Shown here: positions 1 to 7,332 of the stretch, piece after piece
Layout: each line of letters opens with the position of its first letter
Position numbering within the stretch: position 1 is the stretch's first letter
NCBI GenBank assembly: GCA_035591015.1
Contig: JAXIUW010213619.1
Location: 2,783-18,766, forward strand
Origin: Cephalothrix simula
Lineage: Eukaryota; Nemertea; Palaeonemertea; Archinemertea; Cephalotrichidae
Length of the DNA stretch: 15,984 bases
Direction: 5' to 3'
Notes under the pieces: generated by a model
The model's input: only the letters and a program-made list of their open reading frames with translations
Told to the model about the DNA's origin: nothing
The model's database searches: none
Translations under genes and position numbers: made by a program

Positions 1-58
1 GGATACTGTTCCTAGGATATTGGACGCATTCAAGAAGTCTCCAGTTGTTGGAACGAGT

Positions 59-121
59 GTTCGAATCGTTCCGATGAGCGTTAGAATAGTTCAGATGAGC
101 GTTCGAATCGTTCCCACGAAC
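59..121 (+). repeat. Three tandem 21-bp GTTCGAATCGTTCC-type units
   Basis: Units lie at 59-79, 80-100 and 101-121. The first two share the tail GATGAGC; units 1 and 3 share GTTCGAATCGTTCC exactly; unit 2 differs by a few substitutions (GTTAGAATAGTTCA). Related pieces follow downstream (ATCGTTCCAGGCTT near 220 and 310; GCGTTCAA near 333), so the whole 1-370 region may be an older, degenerate satellite-like or transposon-derived patch. No function can be read from it. Confidence 0.7.
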
Positions 122-445
122 TGTCCAGGCGTTTAACATGTTTAATAGTAATTGTAATAACCTATTTAGCCAATAAAAAACGCTGTTCCAAGCAGACACG
201 GTGGAAGCGTTCCAATAATCGTTCCAGGCTTTTATCATACTTGACCTGATCTAAACACTCTTCCAATCAAACGCGTTCAAGGTTACGAAGCTGTAACTAT
301 ACTTCCAATGATCGTTCCAGGCTTGTAACAAGCGTTCAAAAGATTTATAGTTAATACCGTTCAAAGCATATAAATCGTGATTGGTGTTCGAAAAATTGTC
401 TCGATCTCGAACGGGTTGTGAAACTATAAATCTTAATAAAACTTC

Positions 446-476
446 CGAGATCGAGATCGAGTTTATCTCGATCTCG
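446..476. repeat. GATCTC/GAGATC hairpin
   Basis: A 12-bp perfect inverted repeat, CGAGATCGAGAT (446-457) against ATCTCGATCTCG (465-476), is separated by a 7-base loop. It sits in a GATCGA-rich simple-sequence patch extending to about 482, and a further GTCTCGATCTCGAACG lies at about 400-414. It looks like a simple-sequence palindrome. A terminator role makes no sense in this eukaryotic context. Confidence 0.6.
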
Positions 477-626
477 ATCGAGCTGGCAGAACCTGTCTAA
501 TGTCAACGCCGTAGGCTTTTCAATAATGATAAAATGCTGAGTCCGAAACTAGTTTCTAATTCTAAATGGCAAATTTTACGTAAACTCTCCTTATCAGTCA
601 ATATTCAAAATCGTCACCACTGGTCC

Positions 627-996
627 CATCATCAGCAGCAGCAGTATAATCATCATCATCTGTGTCATCACTACGATCATCAACATCGTCATCATCATTA
701 TCACAATCATAATCATCATCACCGCCCTCAACATCGTCATCAGCGTTAGTAAAAAAAAGAATCCTCGATTATAGCGAAAAGGTGTTAATACAACATATTC
801 CTGATCGTCATCATCATCGTCATCATACATGTATTTTAGAATAGCAATATGACATATTTCGAAAAAGCAAATCATAATACTGACATTGACAATAGAAGAA
901 AAATGGATTACCAGAAAAATGTAGAAATAACCAATCCCTCCATTTAGATATATTTCTACTTCGTCGCTATGATCATCATCCTCATCGCCATCACCC
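627..996. repeat. Imperfect CAT/GAT trinucleotide microsatellite clusters
   Basis: Three clusters of (CAT/CGT/CAC)n are visible at about 627-746, 803-829 and 969-996, with a short CAG run at 634-643. Because the period is three bases, both strands acquire short open frames: a His-rich one on + (534-749) and an Asp-rich one on - (594-875). These are products of the repeat. Neither has a MEIS/Hth counterpart that I recognise, nor conserved flanking splice sites that would support an exon. Confidence 0.75.
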
Positions 997-1354
997 TGTT
1001 ACAATTTAGGTTAATGTTTAATTTTTTTAAACAATGTACCTTCAAGCTCAATTTCTTTTCTAAAGGGACCTTTTGCATAATATAATATACCATGTTAAAA
1101 AATTATACAAACACAGCTGTACTAAAGGAAGGCAACTAAAATTAGTCAATTCTATTTGCTGTATATTTTTTTATTTCGTAGACTTTGCATACTCGTTCTA
1201 CATTATGACAAAGAGTTTAGCCTGATAAACTTCCTCTTTAAATATTTAATCATTTTTGTCAATATTTAGAAGTGGGTTAAAAAGTTTACCCCAAATATTA
1301 TCAAGCAGTGTTTTTTAAGGATAAAGCACAATAGAAAAAATGTTCAAAGTAAAA

Positions 1355-1450
1355 CATTTTAAGCTCATTTGGCATAAGCCATTTGGGTGATTTATGATTT
1401 TGCACTGCATGTGAAAGGCACCTAAGGCATTAATGATCATTAAGTGAAAA
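1355..1450. promoter_or_regulatory. Candidate intronic enhancer-like block with homeodomain motifs
   Basis: About 550 bp upstream of the first exon lies a block with TGATTTAT at 1388-1395, which fits the extradenticle/PBX-HOX composite site, and a perfect 14-bp palindrome TTAATGATCATTAA at 1430-1443 made of two facing TAAT cores. The sequence between is of mixed composition and free of obvious repeats, unlike the surrounding AT-rich DNA. MEIS/Hth introns are known to hold developmental enhancers, and Hth/MEIS acts with PBX/Exd and HOX. The assignment is inferred from motifs alone; chance occurrence is possible. Confidence 0.3.
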
Positions 1451-1975
1451 CAGCAAAAATTCCTCAATCGTTCGATTTTCAAAAACTGCATACATATGAA
1501 AAATAGCTTTCTCCTTTTTGATGGTTAATCCATAATGTAAGCATTTAAAGCAAATCTTTTGTATTATTTCTCCGTATCCATTTCGAGTCCCCATCAAAAA
1601 AGATTAATTGTGGAAGTTTAATGTCCGGGTTAATATACTTGGTTTCGGATTTTCTTTGCACTGTAAATTAATACCTTTTCTTGTGTGTGTATTTTCGTGC
1701 TCCCTCACTAACTCATTTCAAAGAATTATTAGAAATTGAAACAAGACACTGATAGGCTAAATTGCTGATCTGCCTGAGCAGGGATAGGTTCTAATTTTAC
1801 AACTGTATAAATTCAGATTATAACTTGTTTTCGTTCTTTGGGCATTTTGATAGCCACATAGTTGCACAAGTGCCTGACGTCATTGATATGGCATATTAAA
1901 AATATTATTATTTTTATATGGTGCTAATGAATTTTCTATGATGTGCTAATGTATTTTTTCTCTTATATTTTGCAG

Positions 1976-2124
1976 GTGATTGTGTAGATAATAGTGTAGG
2001 CTCAGGGGAGGGGACGGCGGATGAAGATAATGATGAAAGGAGTCACAAAAGGCAAAAGAAAAGAGGAATTTTTCCAAAAGTTGCAACGAATATTATGAGA
2101 GCATGGCTTTTTCAACATTTAACA
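1976..2124 (+). CDS. hth/Meis: MEIS/Homothorax homeobox protein, internal exon: acidic linker, N-terminal arm and helix 1
   Basis: This internal exon of a TALE-class homeodomain transcription factor is 149 bp: two bases finishing a split codon (probably Gly), then 49 codons. Boundaries are AG at 1974-1975 and GTAAGT at 2125-2130. The translation begins with an acidic linker ([20 protein letters not shown]), followed by a basic stretch (RSHKRQKKR) and [20 protein letters not shown], the N-terminal arm and first helix. GIFPKVATN and RAWLFQHLT are MEIS/Hth signatures; PREP/PKNOX proteins differ here (VLPKHATN, SWLFQHIG). The protein is a nuclear cofactor that pairs with PBX/Exd through an N-terminal MEIS domain, not present in this window, and binds TGACAG-type DNA. 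The exon pairs in phase with the 77-bp exon at 6641-6717. Orthology to arthropod hth rather than another invertebrate Meis is left open. Confidence 0.96.
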
Positions 2125-2142
2125 GTAAGTCTACTTACGTTT
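2119..2142 (+). promoter_or_regulatory. 5' splice site embedded in a short hairpin
   Basis: The donor GTAAG (2125-2129) pairs perfectly with CTTAC (2134-2138) around a UCUA loop. AAC (2121-2123) can add three more pairs with GTT (2139-2141) across one bulged A. The donor's U1-binding bases are therefore inside the stem. This is directly visible; that it slows splicing or promotes intron retention is inference. In Diptera, hth carries an ultraconserved stem-loop across an exon-intron junction associated with intron retention, but I cannot tell from memory whether it is this junction. Confidence 0.45.
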
Positions 2143-2198
2143 GTATTCTATGAAATATATTATTAAACTCAATACATAACACAATAACTTCTTTGTAG

Positions 2199-2308
2199 AG
2201 TCGTGCTAGCCGAGCGGTCTAACGCGCAGTCCTTCGGGTAATTATCTGAAGGCGCGGGTTCGATCCCTGGGTCCGCCGAGTGCTCCCGGGGTCTGAATCG
2301 GTCTGAAT
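2199..2308 (+). repeat. tRNA-derived retroposed fragment or SINE head
   Basis: An RNA polymerase III internal promoter is visible: A box TAGCCGAGCGG at 2207-2217 and B box GGTTCGATCCC at 2257-2267, with spacing typical of a tRNA. Between them is one 7-bp stem (2231-2237 with 2246-2252, one G-U pair). The D-arm wording (GCCGAGCGGTCTAA) resembles leucine tRNA. No acceptor stem can be formed and the anticodon arm is not standard, so it is not a working tRNA. Flanking near-repeats CTTCTTTGTA (2189-2198) and CTTCCTTTGTA (2309-2319) look like a target-site duplication with one indel, which suggests retroposition. An alternative is that the element runs on to about 2390 as a longer SINE. Confidence 0.7.
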
Positions 2309-2607
2309 CTTCCTTTGTATCAATTATATACGAATACATCAGGGTTGTGACGCATTTGGACTTTAATCAGCGCCTTAACAAGTTGGTAACTAAAAATTAC
2401 AATTTTCTTGGACAAGAATTAAATCTAAATCCGTCAGGCTGCTTATCAGCAGAATATAATAAATCATAGAATAAAGAAAAAGAATCCAATTTGAGATGTG
2501 CAAATATAATTCCATTGACTTTGTTTGAGGAACCAGCATCAATCACTTAGAAAAAGTAACTTGTTAAAGAAAAACAAGAGAATTGAACTGGACAGACTGC
2601 CTAACTT

Positions 2608-3132
2608 TACACAAATGTATGGAAAAAATTGGATGAGGCACAGTAAAATGTACAAATTTCGCTCCCCCCTCCCGTCGAGATCTCCTACAAGGGACATCGG
2701 AACCCCTTAACCCTATACATTTTGGGGAGCGGTCGCGCAAAATGTGCAAATAAATTCGAAAAATACACCGAAAAAGTCCCATTTTTTAGAGGTCGGATGT
2801 TAAGGGAACCCCTCGAACCGTTCGGGTTCGGGACCAAAACTAGCTACAATAAGCATACTAAATGACGCAAATCTTGGGTTCTTAATAATATTTCCGACCA
2901 CTAAAAGTGGGACTTAGTCTCATTTTTTGCACATTTTGCGCCACCGCTCCCCACCAGGTGGGGCAAAAAATTTAAAAACCCTCCCATGGTGCTCTTTCCA
3001 AAATCTATAGGGTTAAGGAATTCCGATGCCCCTTCTAGGAGTTCAGATGCCCCTCCTAAGAGATCTCGACTGGGGGCCAAAATTTGTACATTTTTTACTG
3101 TGCCTCATCCAATTTTTCAATCCATTTGTGTA
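2608..3132. mobile_element. Foldback / long-inverted-repeat non-autonomous element
   Basis: The outer ends read TACACAAATG at 2608-2617 and its complement CATTTGTGTA at 3123-3132. The arms match inward for roughly 190 bp (2608-2797) and 240 bp (2893-3132). Shared landmarks include AATTGGATGAGGCACAGTAA, AAATGTACAAATTT, the CGAGATCTC core, CCTTAACCCTATA, GGGGAGCGGT, GCGCAAAATGTGCAAA, and AGTCCCA followed by GGTCGGA. The spacer is about 95 bp. The right arm has an extra tandem 21-bp duplication (3021-3041 and 3042-3062) absent from the left. TA at each extreme end would fit a TA target-site duplication, as in mariner-like elements. No transposase is present, and the short ORFs inside are artefacts. 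Confidence 0.85.
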
Positions 3133-4753
3133 TATAAAAAAGAGGGCTAACATTAGATCAAGATCTATCTTTCCCATACTAGCGGTTAACAACCTTTAAA
3201 AGAGTTTAAAAATCTAAATTTAAAAACTTTGCGAGACAATTCGGACTCTAGTGAACGAGAGGATTTCTCTCTGCCTACCGTCGAAAAACACAATGAGGAG
3301 GGTATGAGAACTGGTTTTTTAAACAAACTAAATTCGAACCAGCTATGTTGAAAAAATGTAGACTTATGCTTATGATAAATTCTCTTTTTTCTGTATCATC
3401 TTTAATTAAACCTCTCCCCCCCTTTTGAGTTTCGTACTCCATAGAATTACTAGATCAGTTTCATTATGGTCAAATGTATTTTTATATTTTTATGAAAACT
3501 GGATATTTGAAAAAAAATTTCCAGTATGCAGCATTGAAGTTCCTAATTCGTAATTGTGTCATTATATTCTTGTTATCTTCTTTGAATCAAGGATATATTA
3601 TGACTTTCTACCTTTGGGAAATCTTCTTTTTTGATCTACAAAATTCTGTAAAAATAAACCCACGATTGAAGTGTACGTTGCGCCATGAAATTATATTGTG
3701 ATATCTGAGCTAAATATCTGAGTCTAGGAACAGGTAGGAAGATATAATTTAGTGTCAGCTTTAAGCTTTGCAAAAGAATCCTCTTTTTTGTCGAAAAAGA
3801 TCCACAAAAAACATTTGGTTTAATTATGTTGGAATAAGGTTTTTTGAGTCGAAAAAATTCTTCCCCACACCGTCATTGATTTATAATAAAGTGTAATGCA
3901 GTTTGCTAACTTCCTTTTTTCAACAGAAAAATTTTTCACTCATTTGGAGTGGAAAAAAAATAGTGGCCATTTTGAAAAAAATGCCGGCTTGAAAATATTT
4001 TATTTTTGATATTTTATGCGTTTTGCTTGGAGTAACTTTCGTATGAAGATGTACAATGAACAATGAACTTATTCTCTATAAAAATTTTTTAAAATTTCCA
4101 GTAAAATACTTTATTCTATTCCAAAATCTCGACTATTTTATTCAAAAATTCCCATTGGGTTTTCATTATCGCCTCAAGATTGGCCTGCATTCAGCTTCCA
4201 TTCTGTATAGTGGGAAGTTCTAATAGAAACTTCGGATTCTTTTAAAATTACATGAAATACACTTTCAAAGTACCGATAAAATTGGAGAAACAGATGATAT
4301 TTTTTCTACAAGAACTAATTTTATTTCATCTGGTTTGATACTATGTTTGTGTTTTCCGACTATTCCTTTAGCATATTAGATTTTGACATAAATTACTCAT
4401 TCTTTTGAAGTTGGAACATTTTTTTGAATCTTTAATTTCTCGATTTTTATCTTTTAAAATCATACTTTTTGAACATCTTCAAATCAAATTTTGATTGCCC
4501 TTAAACCAAAAAGAGAAAATAAGCAAATATCAAAGTCATTTAATTGATCTTTATTAGCTCACCCATTTTTCTTTAAAGGAACATTTTCGACCCTAGAAGT
4601 CATATCAAAATAGGCCAATTTTAAAGTTTCATTTTGCCTGTGTAAAAGGCTCGATGTCCAGCTCGACGCAGAGTATTTTAATTCGAAATCGTGCAAAAAC
4701 TTATAAAAAAAGAACATGTCAAATTAGACGTAGAAAATGTGTTCTAAATTAAA

Positions 4754-5073
4754 CAGGGTGGCCAGTCATTTAGAAAACCTGGAAATCAGGGAAAAGTCAG
4801 GGAATTTCACAAAAATGAGGGAGGTCAGGGAATTTTTATTCTTCCAGGGTTTGAATATTTGTCACTTGTCGCATAAAAATTCTTTGCTGTTATGCAATTT
4901 ATGCTTGAAATAGCTTTGCGGTTATCATGAAATTACGCCACTAATGAATTATTCCAAATTTTTTGCTTACGCGTTCCCTTAAAAAGTTCAGGGAACGTTT
5001 TCTGAAGAGCCTTGGAACTCAGGGAAAAGTCAGGGGAAATTAAAATCATGAAACAGTGGCCACCCTGACCCTG
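4754..5073. mobile_element. Non-autonomous DNA transposon (MITE) with CAGGGTGGCCA ends
   Basis: The left end is CAGGGTGGCCAGT at 4754-4766. The right end contains ACAGTGGCCACCCTG (5053-5067), giving terminal inverted repeats of about 11-13 bp, followed by an extra ACCCTG (5068-5073). Candidate 5-bp duplications TTAAA flank the whole at 4749-4753 and 5074-5078. The interior repeats the phrase TCAGGGAAAAGTCAGGG in both subterminal regions (4787 onward and 5021 onward) and carries several other CAGGGAA pieces. This end sequence with CAGGGAA-rich interiors resembles a widespread group of invertebrate non-autonomous elements; superfamily assignment is uncertain. No transposase frame is present. 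Confidence 0.78.
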
Positions 5074-5153
5074 TTAAAAGATTATTAAGTAAGTATTTTG
5101 ATAAAAATAGTCCCAACCCGTAATAATACAATCCTAATTAGATATTTAAAAAC

Positions 5154-5380
5154 ACAATAATCTGTGTTTACAATAATAATAAACAAATCCACAATAACTA
5201 TTTTTTTGAAACAATAATCTGTGTTTACAATAATAATAAACAAATCCACAATAAATATTTTTTTGAAACAATAATCTGTGTTTACAATAATAATAAACAA
5301 ATCCACAATAACTATTTTTTTGAAACAATAATCTGAGTTTACAATGATAAACAAATCCACAATAACTATTTTTTTTTGAA
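5154..5380. repeat. 57-bp tandem repeat, four copies
   Basis: Copies lie at 5154-5210, 5211-5267, 5268-5324 and 5325-5380 (57, 57, 57 and 56 bp). Each starts ACAATAATCTG, runs through AAACAAATCCACAATAA and ends TTTTTTTGAA. The first three are almost identical; the fourth has lost and gained a few bases. The period is a multiple of three, which is why the minus strand shows a repetitive open frame encoding a Phe/Tyr-rich peptide over 5085-5360; that is not a gene. The array abuts an inverted pair of hammerhead-like termini, and its unit (TAGTTATTGTGGATTTG on the minus strand) reappears once, inverted, at 5515-5560. Confidence 0.9.
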
Positions 5381-5396
5381 TTTTTTTGCTAAATTT

Positions 5397-5560
5397 ACTA
5401 ACGTTTCGGTCCTTTACTAAGAACCATCATCAAACTTCTTTGCTCTGATGATGGTTCTTAGCGAAACGTTAGCAAAATAAAATCTTAATTATGAAAATTT
5501 AAAATTAAAAAAAATAGTTATTGTGGATTTCCGGGGTGGATTTGTTTATTCCTATAAATA
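5397..5560. mobile_element. Head-to-head pair of Penelope/hammerhead-like retroelement termini
   Basis: On the minus strand, 5434 to 5401 reads TTTGATGATGG…GGACCGAAACG. On the plus strand, 5445-5473 reads CTGATGATGGTTCTTAG then CGAAACGTTAGC. They are inverted copies separated by about 10 bases, and each continues into TTAGCAAA…AAATAGTTATTGTGGATTT. TGATGA … stem … GAAACG is the conserved core of hammerhead ribozymes and of the motifs found in terminal repeats of Penelope-like elements. In the minus copy stem II can pair (GGTTC with GGACC, one wobble) but the first core C is T. In the plus copy CTGATGA is intact but about 9 bases of stem II are deleted. An extra T sits between the core and the stem in both, so self-cleavage is doubtful. 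The family assignment is by motif only. Confidence 0.5.
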
Positions 5561-5597
5561 TTGATATGAGTAAATTGGTTTTTGGATATCATTTTCA

Positions 5598-5695
5598 CAT
5601 CGAAAGATCGACACATTGGGTTAGGTTTAGTAGCGTTAGTTTTTGACGATGTGTCGATATGACTGTGTGTCTCTGTGTCAATGTGTCTATCTATT
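5598..5695. repeat. GT-rich patch with a 10-bp inverted repeat
   Basis: ATCGACACAT (5607-5616) is complementary to ATGTGTCGAT (5649-5658), with a 32-base loop. It is followed by an imperfect TGTGTC run (5650-5690). It looks like a simple-sequence patch with a small palindrome; I see no coding or RNA gene. Confidence 0.5.
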
Positions 5696-6607
5696 TTTAC
5701 GGGATGAATATTTCTATTTTTCGATGGGGACTATTGAACCAGATTACTTGAGTTATTAAAACCTCAGTGACACATATTTTTGCCGCCAGGAATGCCCAGG
5801 ATGTCGCGTGAGCGTAACGCCATTGACGTATTTTTGGTATTTAGCAGGTCTATTGGTTGCAGACATCCTAATTGTCCCATTGCAAATGAAATAGCATTTG
5901 TTTTGATGATAAAAGTATTAAATCAAATAACTGTCATCCTGAAGAGTCCGTAAATCTGATTCGAGATTTCTTTCCAAATTCCATCAGAGTTACCCGGAGT
6001 CATAAATCAAAACTTCATTAAGATTCGGTGGTTTTGTCCACTTTGGAGACAATCCAGCGAGAGATAAGGCATTGGGCTCAATGAGTTTCACTTGATAGGA
6101 GACTATTGGGAGTTCTTCCCTTTTTTCCCGTCCTCTGCTTCTGTTACAGAGGGTAATTTTTTTATAGTATACTATAATTGTAAAAGGCGCCATGTTATAT
6201 ATTATGGGTAATTTTTCTAGTGGCAAAATTAACATGACTGAAAGAGCTGAATCCGTGTTTTATGGCCAATTTACACTCACTGTATTTGATAAATCTTTTA
6301 TTTCAAGATAATTTTTGTTTTGGATTTTGCTTGAGTTTTTGATCACAGAACTTTTTCAAGCATTTCTTTCCGGTCTACCGTGGCGAGCAACGGCCGTTCG
6401 GTCGCGTATCGAATGTATCTCACTCCCTCCCGAAGTAATGCCAATGTACTGCATGGCATATACCGCCTTACCTCTCCTGAAGATGGTACCAGGCATTTGA
6501 ATCGAGTATCTAATTAAATCCAACTTTTTTCTCAAATGCATGGGAATGTGTTTTTGACGATGTCTTGAATGACTAACTAAGAAGATCATTATTTATGGGG
6601 TTTTTGA

Positions 6608-6718
<111 letters not shown>

Positions 6719-6724
6719 TAAGTG

Positions 6725-6772
6725 TCTTTCATCTAGAAACTCCGACTATCATTATCTTTTTCATCCAGAAAC
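6725..6772 (+). repeat. 16-bp direct repeat just inside the second intron
   Basis: TCTTTCATCTAGAAAC (6725-6740) and TTTTTCATCCAGAAAC (6757-6772) match at 14 of 16 positions and lie 8 and 40 bases after the donor. AAGTGT (6720-6725), overlapping the donor, can also pair with ACACTT (6770-6775), which would place part of the 5' splice site in a larger stem-loop. Either is compatible with chance in pyrimidine-rich DNA. Confidence 0.45.
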
Positions 6773-6993
6773 ACTTGTTCTGTTTTATTTTTCCTTCTTT
6801 CTCTTGATTGGTCAAAATTTTTACGTCATTATTTTCGAAAATTGCGAAATTTCTATTACCTTAGTGACCATTTACGACAGGTCATTAACAAGCATTCATA
6901 TGATTTGCGAAGAGCGTCTCTATTACTGTTTGCAGCTTCTCGGGTCATTTATTAAACGCAAGACCATTTCTCTGATGATGAAACCAACTGTAT

Positions 6994-7332
6994 TTGACAG
7001 GGCAATAAATTCCTCTCACCTCAGTAGTGTCTGGGGAGACAGTTAACCTATAAGAATCGACCGTATTATCAGGTTTGACATCTGAGGTGCTGAATGTCGC
7101 ATAAACTATCTGTCAGAACCATGCCTTACGCCCAATTAGTAGGAGATCTGCCGGAACCTATCCGTCTGGATCGGTAATGAGTAAACCCTGACGGAGTTAA
7201 CTCCATCACAACGCTATAGTTCTGCATTTTTTATGATCCTGTGTTCTTTCTCATCTATCAGAGGCTGGTAAAATTTGGACCATGTCATCCCAAAAGAGTT
7301 GTGGACGCAACTCACGGGAGTTGAACTGTCAA
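6994..7332. promoter_or_regulatory. Cluster of MEIS-type TGACAG cores
   Basis: Exact TTGACAG or CTGTCA(A) cores occur at 6994-7000, 7110-7115 and 7326-7332, with a TTTGACAT variant near 7073. This half-kilobase block is less AT-rich and repeat-free compared with its surroundings. TGACAG is the known binding core of MEIS/Hth, so an autoregulatory intronic enhancer is a reasonable hypothesis. Evidence is motif density only. Confidence 0.25.

Larger units (their letters stand above)
1..1975 (+). other. 3' part of an upstream intron (partial)
   Basis: This stretch precedes the first homeobox exon and ends in a good 3' splice site: a CTAAT branch-point candidate at 1946-1950, then a pyrimidine-rich run, then TTTTGCAG at 1968-1975. 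No protein-coding segment is recognised in it. It holds 21-bp tandem repeats (59-121), a GATCTC-rich hairpin (446-476), imperfect CAT/GAT microsatellites (627-996), and a lower-repeat block around 1355-1450 rich in homeodomain-like motifs. The rest (about 1000-1350 and 1450-1940) is AT-rich sequence without recognisable structure. That it is intron rather than intergenic is inferred from the acceptor and from the first exon starting mid-codon with two bases of a split codon. Confidence 0.8.

Noticed and set aside
534-749. His/Gln-rich 71-residue open frame on +
   Set aside because: It is the direct product of the CAT/CAG microsatellite; no recognisable domain, splice site support or MEIS/Hth equivalent.
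594-875. Minus-strand open frame with a seven-Asp run
   Set aside because: Same microsatellite read on the other strand; composition is explained by GAT repeats.
2201-2276. Functional tRNA gene
   Set aside because: A and B boxes are good, but no acceptor stem can be formed and there is no standard anticodon arm; better explained as a tRNA-derived retroposed fragment.
2525-2782. Overlapping 61- and 72-residue frames on both strands
   Set aside because: They lie mostly within the left arm of the foldback element and resemble no protein I know.
5085-5360. Minus-strand 91-residue frame with a repeated Phe/Tyr-rich motif
   Set aside because: The 57-bp tandem repeat has a period divisible by three and so stays open; a second overlapping frame (5146-5328) is open for the same reason.
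5990-6235. 81-residue minus-strand frame
   Set aside because: No family resemblance, no promoter or splice context; chance open frame.
6356-6589. 77-residue minus-strand frame over the GC-richer island
   Set aside because: Open mainly because the island has few stop codons; the peptide resembles nothing I recognise.
6949-6985. Possible third homeobox exon: TTTATTAAACGCAAGACC resembles codons for FINAR
   Set aside because: It needs a one-base deletion, has no acceptor AG at the correct position, and the following codons do not give RRIVQPMID.
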